A stretch of 64,000 nt of DNA from Thermoleptolyngbya sichuanensis A183 (GCF_013177315.1 NZ_CP053661.1:1488001-1552000), one strand, 5' to 3'; shown: positions 17,663 to 27,166, numbered from the stretch's first letter. The notes: a model not told the origin generated them from the letters alone. Made by a program: numbers and translations.

Positions 17663-19753
17663 ATGAGTAGGATTAAACATCGGGGAACCTCCGCCGCGAC
17701 GCTGGTGTTTTTGCTATCGGCCGCGATCGCACCGTCCATCGCGGGGACTGCTGCCTGGAAGACAATGGGACTAGCGCCGGCCCTGGCTCAAAGCGGCACA
17801 ACCGGATTTGCGCTGCCTGCCAGCGTTCCCAGCGGCACTCGTATCAATATCAACGGCTCCCCCAGCCTCAGCGCAATTAACCAGGCGTTCAAACAGCAGT
17901 TTGAATCCCGTTATCCAGGTACTCAGGTCAACCTTTCTGCCGACGGGGCCGAGGATGCGTTGCAGGCGGTGGATGCGGGCCGGGTAGATCTAGCGGCGAT
18001 CGCCCGTCCGCTGACGGATGCCGAAAAAGCGCGAGGGCTGGTGGCGGTGCCTGCGGGACGGCGCAAAATTGCCTTTATCGTCGGCAGCAACAATCCGTTT
18101 AATGGCAGCCTCAGCGATGAAGCCGTGTCCCAAATTTACTGGGGCGATGTAACGGATTGGTCTGCTTTTGGCGGTGCGCCAGGAGCGATTCGCCCCATCG
18201 ACCGACCCGAAGGCAGTGACCTGCGGCGGGCGATCGCCAGCTATGACAAATATCGAAGTCGTCCCTTTGGCAGTGGCGGCAGCGTGGTGCGGCTGAATCC
18301 AGACACCACCGATGAGCTAGTGCGGCAGTTGGGCAACGACGGCATTGGCTATGCGATCGCCGATGAGGTGCTGGGTCGCTCGGACGTTCGCGCTGTGCCG
18401 ATGGACGACGTGTTGCCGTCTGACCCCCGCTATCCCTTCTCGCTGCCCGTGTTTTATGTCTACAAAGGGCCCCAGCCCAATGAGGCGGCCCAGGCGTTTC
18501 TGGGCTTTGCGACCGATGCCAATGTGCAGGCTGCGGTCAGCCCCGGTGCAAGTGGCGCACCTGTTGCCCCGCCCCCGGTCGCCGTTGCGCCGGCCTCACC
18601 CGCCGCGCCCGATGCCTCGCCCGTCGCGCCCGATGCCTCCCCAGTGCCCGATGCCTCGCCTGCGGAGCCTGCCGCAACGCCCGCGCCGGGTGAGCCTGTG
18701 CCTGGGGAAACGCCTGCGGGAACGGTTTCTCCTGCGCCAGAATCTCCGGCGGAGACTGCCGATGAGCCTGCGGAAGGCGGCAGTTTCCCCTGGTTCCTGC
18801 TGCTGGCTGTGCCGGTGCTGGGCGGGCTGCTGTGGTGGCTATTCCGCAAGCCCGAAGACGAAGCCCTGCTCGATTTGCCAGGTACGAGTCGGCTAGTGCT
18901 AACACCCCGCTCCTGCCGCGATGTCTATGCCTATTGGGAATTGTCGGAGGCGGATCGCGCATTGCTAGCAGAACAAGGCGGGCGCAATCTCCAGTTGCGG
19001 CTGTATGACGTGACGGGAAAAGACGCGAGCCGCGCCGACGAGCGCAATATGCAGCAGTTTGACTGCGACGAAAATACGCAAGATTTCCACATCCCGGTTG
19101 CCGAAGAAGCCGGAGACTACGTGGCTGAAGTCGGCTACCTGTCGAATGAGCGAGAGTGGCTGCCGTTGGCACGCTCGGCGGCGGTGCATGTACCTGCCTG
19201 CGTTCCGGGTGAAACCGAGGGCGGTTGGGCAGAGTCTGGCACTGGGTCGGGTACTGAGTCGGGCATTGCGACGGGTGCAGTGCCTCCGGTCGGCGTGCCA
19301 GCCCCGACTGCGCCGCCGATTGGGGCGATCGCCCCCAGCCGCATTATTCTGGTGCCCCGCGATGAGACCGATGCCTACGTGTATTGGGAAGTCTCGGAAC
19401 AGCAGAAAGCAGCGGCGCGGCAAAACGGTGGCGAGGTGATGGCGCTGCATCTCTACGACGTGACCGAGCGCGAAGCGGGGGGTGTTCTGCGCCCTGTGCG
19501 CCAGTTCCAGTGCAACGAGGCCGTACCCGATTGCCACATCCCGATTCCGCAGCCCCATCGAGATTATCTGGTGGAACTGGGTTACGTGACGCGCGATCGC
19601 CGCTGGATCAAGCTAGCCCAGTCTGAACCTGTCCGAGTTCCCCCAGCGTCGGACGTGGTCACAGCGGAACAGGTGCTTGCGGCGGAACCTGACCCGCTCA
19701 GCAACTTAAACCTGAGCGACCTGGATCTGGACGACCTGGATCTGGACTTGTAG
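17663..19753 (+). CDS. PstS-like binding protein fused to a membrane anchor and two DUF4912 domains
   Basis: The 696 residues are laid out as: signal peptide (about 1-42, ending ALAQS); a periplasmic phosphate-binding-protein-like domain (about 50-290: ININGSPSLSAINQAFKQQFE, GRVDLAAIARPLTDAE, IYWGDVTDW); a Pro/Ala linker (about 290-370); one transmembrane helix (FPWFLLLAVPVLGGLLWWLF, about 373-393); and two copies of DUF4912 (about 405-510 and 552-660), each with 'VYAYWE(L/V)SE' and 'LRLYDVT' motifs. With a cleaved signal and one helix, the DUF4912 part should be cytoplasmic, which would make this a transmembrane sensor rather than a transporter subunit. An acidic LDLDDLDLDL tail ends it. No pst genes are near. 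The ligand may be phosphate or another oxyanion; that is inference. Confidence 0.88.
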   Translation: MSRIKHRGTSAATLVFLLSAAIAPSIAGTAAWKTMGLAPALAQSGTTGFALPASVPSGTRININGSPSLSAINQAFKQQFESRYPGTQVNLSADGAEDALQAVDAGRVDLAAIARPLTDAEKARGLVAVPAGRRKIAFIVGSNNPFNGSLSDEAVSQIYWGDVTDWSAFGGAPGAIRPIDRPEGSDLRRAIASYDKYRSRPFGSGGSVVRLNPDTTDELVRQLGNDGIGYAIADEVLGRSDVRAVPMDDVLPSDPRYPFSLPVFYVYKGPQPNEAAQAFLGFATDANVQAAVSPGASGAPVAPPPVAVAPASPAAPDASPVAPDASPVPDASPAEPAATPAPGEPVPGETPAGTVSPAPESPAETADEPAEGGSFPWFLLLAVPVLGGLLWWLFRKPEDEALLDLPGTSRLVLTPRSCRDVYAYWELSEADRALLAEQGGRNLQLRLYDVTGKDASRADERNMQQFDCDENTQDFHIPVAEEAGDYVAEVGYLSNEREWLPLARSAAVHVPACVPGETEGGWAESGTGSGTESGIATGAVPPVGVPAPTAPPIGAIAPSRIILVPRDETDAYVYWEVSEQQKAAARQNGGEVMALHLYDVTEREAGGVLRPVRQFQCNEAVPDCHIPIPQPHRDYLVELGYVTRDRRWIKLAQSEPVRVPPASDVVTAEQVLAAEPDPLSNLNLSDLDLDDLDLDL

Positions 19754-20196
19754 GATAACGCTGGCCACCGCGTGGTATCCTTAAAGCTTTGAAGAAGCTA
19801 CCCGGACGAGAACCCACGGCGATTGTAGTTTCACAGTATAATCGCCGATATGGGTGAAGTTTTATTGACCTTGCCCGGTGAAGTTTTCAACTCACAAGTC
19901 CTCTACTTTAGAAAGCATCGAAGACGCAATCTGAGTAGACGGATGCCCATAGATCAACGCTGGGAGTCCTGCGCGTGTTGCAACGCAAGGCGCACAGGTT
20001 CTAGCGCGGCTCGAAGGTGTCCAACTGCTGAGATCAGCACGTCAGAAAAGCATTCTAAGGCTACTTTCACGAGGTAATCCTCACAACCCAACCATGAAAC
20101 AAAAGCCGTGTGCGGAGCGGGGCATCTTGTCCCAAAACCAAACCACGCGGCGACACGCACACAATCAAGTCCCACGCCAGGGGAAGGAGACTCGAA
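19754..20196. other. Intergenic leader with a structured segment
   Basis: About 440 bases with no convincing gene. At 19818-19850 CGGCGATT and AATCGCCG form a stem inside CCCAC...GGGTGAAG, preceded by GAAGAAGCTACCCGGACGAGAA. This arrangement recalls the right ends of cyanobacterial IS200/IS605 elements, but no transposase or TnpB sequence remains. GTGTGCG at 20109 and CGCACAC at 20154 could pair just before the ribosome site. Confidence 0.35.
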
Positions 20197-20769
20197 ATGA
20201 CCCTAGATCAATCGCGGGCGATCGCCAGCAAGCCACTTGCAACAGCAATCGTTTCTGCCAACCCAACCTGTTTGTACCCCTGGGATACGGGACACGCCGT
20301 TGCCGAAGTGCAGGAACTCCTCTGCGCTCATGGCTATCGGGTTAAGGTGGATGGGGATTTTGGCTGGCTGACGGAAGAAGCAGTTCGCGCCTTCCAGCGC
20401 CGGCAAAATCTGCGGGTAGACGGGATCGTTGATCCAACAACCCTCGCCACCCTCAAGGCCACCCTCCAGCCCGGCTGTCGCACTCTGCGCCCTGGCCATT
20501 CTGGAGCCGATGTCTACGTATTGCAGAAAGTGCTGAATCGATTGGGCAATGCTTTGACCGTGGATGGCGTGTTTGGCGAAAAAACGGCTGAGGCGGCGAT
20601 CGCCTTTCAAGCCCAAAACAGCCTCACCCCCAGCGGCACTGTCTGTCCCCGAACCTGGACGGCGCTCCACAAAGCGCTCAATCCTGACCCCCAAACTGCT
20701 CAGCCTGAGCAACCCAGGGTGAAAATGCATCGTCTGCGCCGTCTGGTGCCTGCTCTTGGGCGAGTTTAG
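20197..20769 (+). CDS. Peptidoglycan-binding (PG_binding_1) protein, two repeats
   Basis: I chose the ATG at 20197 because GGGGAAGGAGA lies just before it. The 190-residue protein has two PG_binding_1 repeats, at about 30-90 (VAEVQELLCAHGYRVKVDGDFGWLTEEAVRAFQRRQ) and 105-165 (VYVLQKVLNRLGNALTVDGVFGEKTAEAAIAFQAQ), each with the typical DG-x-FG-x-x-T motif. There is no evident catalytic domain and no clear signal peptide, so how it reaches the wall is unclear. The basic C-terminal tail (MHRLRRLVPALGR) is unexplained. A strong terminator follows at 20829. Confidence 0.88.
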   Translation: MTLDQSRAIASKPLATAIVSANPTCLYPWDTGHAVAEVQELLCAHGYRVKVDGDFGWLTEEAVRAFQRRQNLRVDGIVDPTTLATLKATLQPGCRTLRPGHSGADVYVLQKVLNRLGNALTVDGVFGEKTAEAAIAFQAQNSLTPSGTVCPRTWTALHKALNPDPQTAQPEQPRVKMHRLRRLVPALGRV

Positions 20770-20828
20770 CCGGCCGTCGCCATTGTCGAGTTGAGAGGTT
20801 TAATTATTTTGGATAGCCATAGTTGAGT

Positions 20829-20861
20829 GGGGCGCTTAATCAAGCGCCCCATTCTTGTTTT
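20829..20861 (+). terminator. Rho-independent terminator
   Basis: GGGGCGCTT pairs with AAGCGCCCC around a four-base loop and is followed by ATTCTTGTTTT. It lies about 60 bases after the peptidoglycan-binding gene. Confidence 0.85.
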
Positions 20862-20864
20862 GTA

Positions 20865-20920
20865 GCGACTTTGTGTAGCGACTTTTGTAGCGTGTTCTGT
20901 AGCGATTTTGTGTAGCGACA
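20865..20920. repeat. TGTAGCGACTTT short tandem repeats
   Basis: Four imperfect copies of TGTAGCGA(C/T)TTT follow the terminator. They lie between convergent genes. Confidence 0.6.
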
Positions 20921-21007
20921 CTGAATTTTTAGCAATACAGATTAGCGATATAGGTCTTGCTGCGAAACAAAACTGCGAAACAAAACACAGTTACACACAA
21001 AACATGG

Positions 21008-22891
21008 TTACACAAAATAATTGCTGACCCGCAGCGCACCCCGGTTGGCATCGCTCGCGTCAAACTGCATTCCCGGCATCGCCACTAGAAAATCATTGCG
21101 GGGACTGAAGCCTGCCTTTGGGTCATTAAAAGTCAGATAGCGGGTGCCTCGATAGGTAAAGAACGTCGCCTCCAGCGCCCTCAGCGCTTGTTTGCCTCGC
21201 TGCTTCTGGTTTTTGTCGGCAAAGGCGAGCCGGGTGGCATCCAGCAGCGTTTTGGCGCGAATCCTGCCTGCGTTGAAGAGCTTCCTGGGCAGATCAGGAG
21301 TGGCAAGATTATCGTCAAAATCAAACTGAATGACATCGGCCGGCCCAAAGTTCAAAATGCGATCGGGTCTGCGAACTGGAGAGGTTTGCAGGGCTGCTCT
21401 GAGCGTTGCGCCTGCGAACACATGCACATCTGCCCCCAGCCCGCCGTCGTAGGTGTCTTGCCCCAGCCCGCCGACCAGCGTATCGTCGCCGTCGCCGCCA
21501 ACCAGCAGGTCGTTGCCTGCCAATCCCCAAATTCGGTTATTCGCGGCGTTGCCTGTCAGGGTGTCGTCATTTTCAGTGCCGATAAATTCGATTTGCAGGG
21601 GTGTGCCGCCGCCTGTGCCGCCGCCTGTGCCGCCACCCGTACCGCCGCCTGTGCCGCCACCCGTGCCGCCGTCCGTTCCACCACCTGTGCCGCCACCCGT
21701 GCCGCCGCCCGTTCCACCACCTGTGCCGCCGCCTGTGCCACCCGCTTGAATTGTGATAGTCGCGGCTGCAAAGGCTGCGCTGAAGGGAGTAGAGCCGCCG
21801 TTTGTGCTGGTATTAGTGCGATCGCCATTCGATTTACCATCCGTCGTATCCCACCCTCGAAAGGTGAAATTCGACGTGCCATTAAATCCAGCATTTGGCT
21901 GAAACCGCACCCGCGTCTGGGTTTGCAGCACCAGTTGATAGAAATTCACCGATGCCCGCGCCGATGTCGTGTTGTCGCCCAAAAAGATGACATTGGGTTC
22001 TTCGTAGGGATCGATTGGTTCCGTGCCGCCCGGTGGTGTAACTCCTTCAAAGGCTGTGTAGTTTCGCAGCGGTCCAGACAGAATTTGATTGCCGTCGGCA
22101 AACAGCGTGTAGCGATTGCCCAGAATCGTCAGTCGGTAGTCGGCAACCTGATTGGTGTTAAAACTGACGGACTCTGCCGCCACAAACAGGTTGTTCGGCT
22201 CCCCGCCAGGATTGGGCGTGATGCCATCGCCCTGGGCAAAGATCTTGCCCGTTGAGCTATTAATCTGCTGAAAGCCCAGTTCAATCGCCTTGGTGTTGGT
22301 CTGGGTTGTCACGAGGATGCTGAAGCCGGCCCGGTTTTCGTTGCTGCGAGCCTCTGAAACTAAGTTAATGCTGAAGGCAACTGTAAATCCCTGGTCTGCA
22401 TCCAGTTCTGGAAAACGGGAGTTGACCAGATTACCGCTGGTGTTTTTGTTGCCGTATCCAGCATAGGTCAAGTTTCGGATGCCTCCAGGAAAAGCAGAGT
22501 TCCCCAGCGTATTGAGATTCACGCCTCCAGCGATCAGTGATTCGGTCATGTCTCCCAAATTGCCAAAGGCTAGCCAGGGCTGGTCGGTAGGTTTGGTGCC
22601 CAATAGTCCGCTGTAAAGGGTTTAGGCTCCCAGGATGAGGGAAGAACTCTCGGAAACGGAGCCGAAATCAATCCAGGTAGTGCCGCCGTTGAGAGAATAT
22701 TGCCAGGTGCCGTTGGTATTGTCTGCGCCTGTGATGGCGATGCCCGTGGGGTCTCCGTTGGCATCGGTGATCCCGCTGCCGACGAGTTCCGACAGGCTGA
22801 TGCCGAGGTTGGCGGCTGGGGAAATATCAGCGGCGATCGCCCCCAGAGTGATGGCTCCTGAGGTGTCCAGCACGGGCGCAAGATTTGCCAT
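21008..22891 (-). pseudogene. RTX-type surface protein interrupted by an in-frame stop
   Basis: The frame starts ANLAPVLDTSGAITLGAIAADISP (an Ig/cadherin-like repeat of cyanobacterial surface proteins), reaches a TAA at 22622-22624 after SSSLILGA, and continues in the same frame as TLYSGLLGTKPTDQPW to 21008. Downstream come a LamG-like 'choice-of-anchor' domain (to about 21920), the second half of the Ig-like repeat (TRVRFQPNAGFNGTSNFTFRGWD), a (GGGT)n linker, RTX nonapeptides (GNDLLVGGDGDDTLVGG), and a C-terminal domain of the 'bluetail' type ending in NYFV. So one domain appears to be inserted inside another, with the stop at the left junction. Unless the stop is read through, or translation restarts at TTG 22603, no full protein is made. 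RTX repeats bind calcium and fold outside the cell. Confidence 0.75.
21600..21745 (-). repeat. 12-bp repeat encoding a Gly-Gly-Gly-Thr linker
   Basis: About a dozen units of GGCGGCACAGGC type encode (GGGT)n; one unit reads GGTD. It is a flexible linker between the Ig-like domain and the RTX repeats, and a place prone to slippage. Confidence 0.85.
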
Positions 22892-23099
22892 AGAACTTTC
22901 TTATTTCCCCTAGTTTCCGACGTACTCGAGATCAGCGGTATGAACTACTACAAAGTGTCCAGTATGGCGACTGAAAGAGTAGCCGCCATACTGGAAAAAC
23001 TACGCAGAGCTTACCCAAATCTTCTTTTCAACTAAACAGCAGTCAGTAAAAATTCCTACAACTTAATTCCAGCGATGCAGATCTATGGTGCAAATTCCG

Positions 23100-24219
23100 C
23101 TATGCAAAATAGGACGGCACTTGCAGCACATTTGCGCTAGCGTCGCTACCCAGAACGGTTCTCAAGTTGCCCTGAAATGCCACGACCATATCGTTTTTGG
23201 CATTAAACCCGCGAGCTGTATCATTGACTGCCAGATAGGATCTCTGTCCAAATTGAAAGAACACGGCCTGTTGGGTACCGAGCGGCTGGCTGCCTCGTTT
23301 GCGCGGGCTAACATCAGCATAGGCCTGGCGAATCGCGGCTTGCAGGTTTTTCGCCTGGATGCGCCCTGCGTTGAACAACCTGCGGGGACGGGCAGGGAAG
23401 CCGGAAACCGCAATTTCTAGGCGATCGCCCTCTCGAAAATTAGCACCCACAATCGTATCCATTTGCCGCAGCGTCGAGTTCTTTAACGCTTCTGGGAGCG
23501 AGCAGCCTGCAAATCGATAGATATCTGCCCCTTCACCACCTTCAAGGGTATCTTTGCCTAGACCGCCGACCAGCGTATCATTACCCGTCCCGCCAACTAA
23601 AACATCGTTGCCATTGTCGCCGCAGAGCAGATCATTGCCCTCGCCGCCAATCAAAGTATCATTGCCGTTGCCGCCTTTCAGTCGGTCATTGCCAAATAGC
23701 CCTTCTAGCCGGTCGTCGCCATCTAAACCTTGAAGAGTATTATTCCTCTCCGTGCCAATGATCACGTTGTTTGCGGCATCGCCAGAAACCAAATCATCAA
23801 TACCAACGCTGGTGTCTGTGGTGTAGCAGCCACAGCAGATGCAGTCAGTCACGGGGATACGAACGAAACCATCATCTGGAATTGTTAAGATCACCGTCGC
23901 CGCCACCGCCGCCACCGCCGCGACCACCGCCACCGCCACCACCGCCGCCGCCACCACCGCCGCCGCCAGCACCACCGCCGCCGCCAGCACCACCGCCGCC
24001 GCCAGCACCACCGCCGCCGCCAGCACCACCGCCAGCACCACCGCCCGATCCACTGCCAGAATCACCAGGCCCAGACACCGGACCACCACCAGAACCCACA
24101 TCAGGATTGCTGGAACCAGGACTATCAGGATCTACAACAGGAGGGTCAACCGGGAAGACCGGGGGGTTGCCTTTGTTGTCATCTCTGTTGCCATTTTCGA
24201 GATCTACTACGTCTTCCAT
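23100..24219 (-). pseudogene. RTX-type surface protein, frameshifted in a glycine tract
   Basis: The frame from ATG 24219 reads EDVVDLENGNRDDNKGNPPVFPVDPP, then a Ser/Gly linker and a tract of over 50 mostly Gly residues, then stops soon after (GDLNNSR). The continuation [19 protein letters not shown], about eight RTX nonapeptides ([19 protein letters not shown]) and a C-terminal domain ([12 protein letters not shown]...[21 protein letters not shown]) lie one base out of frame. One indel somewhere in the GGN repeats (about 23890-24050) would restore a 370-residue protein. The C-terminal domain is clearly related to that of the 21008-22891 gene. The break may be real, a switch by slippage, or a sequencing error in a repeat. 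Confidence 0.75.
23890..24050 (-). repeat. GGN triplet tract (polyglycine)
   Basis: Nearly uninterrupted GGC/GGT/GGA codons with periodic GCT. It is highly prone to replication slippage and contains the frameshift of the RTX gene. Confidence 0.9.
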
Positions 24220-24606
24220 AAATTTATTGGTTGCTGATTATTGGTTGCTGAGGAGTTTACGCGATAGGATGCTCAGGGAAAACAGTCGCATTTTGGAGAA
24301 CTTCTGTAATTACCCTGACTAATCTAATATGGCATTGCAGGTTTGAGGTTTTCACAAAGCGCTTCTCGTACTACGTGATCTTTAGAAGAAGTTATCACTG
24401 AACACTTCGGCAAATCTTTATTTGAAAATGCATAATGTGATTTGAAAATGCCTAATGTATGAGTTCTTGTTTTGCTTTGCGCTCAATAACACGCTGCATC
24501 CGGTGTTTACCGCCCTTTGCGAGGTGAGAGCTTTAGCTTTCTGACTTTTCCAAAAATCCTGTAGAAGCGGTTTAGGTGTAGTGCAGAGCGGATAACTGCT
24601 AATTCC
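24220..24606. other. Intergenic region with a direct repeat
   Basis: About 390 bases upstream of the RTX gene and downstream of the zinc-ribbon kinase, both on the reverse strand. TTTGAAAATGC(A/C)TAATGT occurs twice at 24421-24457. No ORF stands out. Confidence 0.5.
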
Positions 24607-26724
24607 TTAGTTTCCCGGCCGCACTGGCTCGTCAGACTGGCGCGGCGTGGGGCGATCGTCGGGGCTGGCGGGGGTTGTGATCACGCGATCGACTGCCAAG
24701 TTGAGCCGATAGCGCAGCCCCTCGCGGCCTCTAGACACCACGACAAATTCGTAATAGCCGCTCTGGGGAAGGGTTCCTGCCCAGCGGGTTGTTTCAGAGT
24801 CTTCCAGGATCGGCGGCACCTGGGCGCTGGGGGTCGGTGGGTAGATGGAAAACAGCGCCGCGCCAGAATTGGTTTCCAGGTCAAACCGGGCGGGCTGCTC
24901 GGCTTGCAGGTTGGCAATATAGACCCTGCCCTCCCCAGGTTTGAGGTTGCCGCTTACTGATTCGCCTAGCGATCCGGGTGAAAACTCAATGCGGCTGAGG
25001 GTTTTACCCGACTGCATCGCCGCCACCTGATCCGCCGCCATGCCCTGCCAGACTTGGCCGATGGGGGCGTTGATAAAATCCTGCCCACGCAGGTCGGGGA
25101 AGCGGTTGAAAAACTGTGCATCGGTCAGGTCATTGAGGGCGCGGCTGCTGACGTAGAGTTTGTTCACGGCATCTCGCCAGGCCGTGCGATCGCTCGTCGA
25201 ATATTTCCCCAGTTTGCGCCGAGCCGTGCTGCTGAGTTCCTGCTCAAAGATATCCAGCCACTCAGTGGCGATCGCATCCCAGCGTTCTCGCCATTCTGCA
25301 TCTGCCTCGCCTTTACCCAGGCTGCGGCCACCCAGTTCGGGATAGCGCTGGTGAAAGGTGCTATCGGTAATTTGCACCAGAAAGCCAGAGTCTACGCCCA
25401 AATCCTGCCGTCGTTGGGTGAGAGCTGCTTTGCGCTGGCGCTCCTCTGCCGAAAATTCTGGCTCTGGCGACGGGCTGACGGTTTCCACCACGTCCGGCGG
25501 CGACTCGCCCCCCGGCAGCAGCGATAGCCACACGTCGCGCGTCCCCCACACGGCCGCAGACACCCCTGCGGCGATCGCCACCGTTGCCAAAATCGGCCCC
25601 AGCCCAATGCCACCCAGGGGAGCCTTTGTTGCAGGCAAGCGGGGCGCAGGCGCAGGCACAGGAACCGCCGCCGTAGGCGCTGGGTTCGGCGGCGGCGAAA
25701 CGGGCGGCTGGGGCGAAACGGCGTAGGTTGGCTGAGTCGAGGGCGGCGCGTAGGCGGCGGGTGGCAAGGTTCCTGGTGGGGGCAGCAGGCTGGGATTCGC
25801 TCCCGGCAGGGGTTGCAGGGCTTGCAGCACCTCAGCGGCGGTCTGGAAGCGATCGCGCGGCGAGTCGGCCAGCATTTTCATCAGCGTGCGGCTGAGCGTT
25901 GGACTCAGCTTGATCCCCTGCCGCCACGTACCCGCCGACAAATCGCCCAACTCCCCCGGTTCCTTGCCCGTCAGCAGCACCAGCACCGTCACCGCCAGCG
26001 CATACAAATCGCTGTGGGCATAGACCTGGCCGTGATCCATCTGCTCGTCTGGCGCATAGCCGACCTTGCCGACGCGGGTCGGCGTGGGGGCGCTGGGCGT
26101 ATACTGCGAGGCGACGGACGCGGCGACCTGCTTTACGCCGCCAAAGTCGATCAGCACGGGCAGTTGATCGGCGGTTCGCAAAATCAGGTTATCCGGCGCA
26201 ATGTCGCGATGCACCACGCCCAGGCTGTGGATATAGTGCAGCACGGGCAGCAGATCGCGCATCAGTTGCGTCACTTCCGCTTCCGAAAAGGTTTTTCCCT
26301 GGAGGCGGCGCTGATCTAGCAGTTGGCGATAGGTCGGCCCGTCCACATAGTCCTGCACCAAAAACAGACTGGGCTTGCCGTTGAACTGGGTGCGGCAGAG
26401 TTCCCGAAAGCGGGGAATCTGGGGGTGCTGAAGCTGATACAGCACGCCCGCTTCTCGCTGAAACAGTTCCTCTGCCTTTTGCAGGGCGTAGCTGCTCTGC
26501 ACCTGGGGCGCAAACTCCTTCAGCACGCAGGATTCCCGAAAGCGGTTCTGGTCTTCTGCCAGGTACGTCCGCCCAAAGCCACCGTGCCCCAGCTCGCGCA
26601 CAATCTTGTAGCGATCGCCCAATAATTCCTGCCCGCCCGCCGCAGCCGACAGTGCCTCTCCACACCGGTTGCAAAAGCGGCTGCCGGGGGTGTTGGCGTG
26701 GCCTTGGCTGCAATAGAGCGACAT
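24607..26724 (-). CDS. Serine/threonine protein kinase with zinc ribbon and extracytoplasmic domain
   Basis: The 705-residue protein starts with a zinc ribbon (Cys5 and Cys pair in FCNRCG). A Hanks kinase follows (about 33-300) with glycine loop GHGGFGRTY, lysine in CVLKEF, catalytic loop HRDIAPDN and metal motif DFGG. All key residues are present, although the loop has the Ala-Pro variant (HRDIAPDN) seen in many cyanobacterial kinases. A Pro-rich linker and one membrane helix (IGLGPILATVAIAAGVSAAVWG, about 375-396) lead to an outside part of about 300 residues. This ends in a PPC-like beta domain (SGNLKPGEGRVYIANLQAEQPARFDLET...YEFVVVSR, about 590-680). It looks like a membrane receptor kinase; ligand and target are unknown. 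Confidence 0.92.
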   Translation of the reverse strand: MSLYCSQGHANTPGSRFCNRCGEALSAAAGGQELLGDRYKIVRELGHGGFGRTYLAEDQNRFRESCVLKEFAPQVQSSYALQKAEELFQREAGVLYQLQHPQIPRFRELCRTQFNGKPSLFLVQDYVDGPTYRQLLDQRRLQGKTFSEAEVTQLMRDLLPVLHYIHSLGVVHRDIAPDNLILRTADQLPVLIDFGGVKQVAASVASQYTPSAPTPTRVGKVGYAPDEQMDHGQVYAHSDLYALAVTVLVLLTGKEPGELGDLSAGTWRQGIKLSPTLSRTLMKMLADSPRDRFQTAAEVLQALQPLPGANPSLLPPPGTLPPAAYAPPSTQPTYAVSPQPPVSPPPNPAPTAAVPVPAPAPRLPATKAPLGGIGLGPILATVAIAAGVSAAVWGTRDVWLSLLPGGESPPDVVETVSPSPEPEFSAEERQRKAALTQRRQDLGVDSGFLVQITDSTFHQRYPELGGRSLGKGEADAEWRERWDAIATEWLDIFEQELSSTARRKLGKYSTSDRTAWRDAVNKLYVSSRALNDLTDAQFFNRFPDLRGQDFINAPIGQVWQGMAADQVAAMQSGKTLSRIEFSPGSLGESVSGNLKPGEGRVYIANLQAEQPARFDLETNSGAALFSIYPPTPSAQVPPILEDSETTRWAGTLPQSGYYEFVVVSRGREGLRYRLNLAVDRVITTPASPDDRPTPRQSDEPVRPGN

Positions 26725-27166
26725 GGCGGAAAGGGTGGGGGGTTAGGGTTGCAAAATCCTGGAATGCTTGAGCAGTCGTTGAATTCCGAATAATTCCGAT
26801 AATTCTGAACTGCAAGCTGACCTGGCTAAACCTAGCCTAGTCTAGCAAAGGGAGCCGGGAGGAACTGCAAGGGCCCCTGACCGATCGATAGGCGAATCTG
26901 CCCAGACTGATCTGCCCAAGCGAATCTGCCCAGGTAAATCGGCGGTTGCCTATTCGTGTTTTACTGGCATTTATGATTGGGTGTTTAATCCTTCTACAAC
27001 CGTTTTTGCGAACGGTCTGGACGCTGGATCAACGGAATTTGGATCAACTGTGGGAACTGTTTTGCGCCTGCGATCGCCCTCTATAGCAATCAAGAAGTGG
27101 GGCAATCGAGACGTGGGGCAATCGGGATGTGGGGCAATCGGGGTGTGAGGGCGATGGGCTGAACCT
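26725..27166. other. Intergenic region with a tandem repeat upstream of the GT2 gene
   Basis: About 440 bases between divergent genes. Apart from the 16-bp array at 27097-27144, CGAATCTGCCCA occurs near 26893 and 26920. No ORF stands out. Confidence 0.5.
27097..27144. repeat. 16-bp tandem repeat, three copies
   Basis: Three adjacent units of GTGGGGCAATCGGGAT type, each with one to three changes, plus a decayed fourth. They end about 20 bases before the GT2 start codon, so they would be in the mRNA leader. Confidence 0.85.

Noticed and set aside
19850-20077. 75-codon forward frame
   Set aside because: It begins inside the structured segment with no ribosome site, and its Arg/Ser/Cys composition is that of random sequence.
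20097-20170. Group II intron end (AAAGCCGTGTGCG resembles part of an intron 3' region)
   Set aside because: The match is short, no domain V hairpin or maturase follows, and the gene after it is intact.
23920-24101. Hydrophobic Ala/Val-rich start of the RTX frame
   Set aside because: It is the shifted reading of the polyglycine tract, not a real signal or membrane segment.
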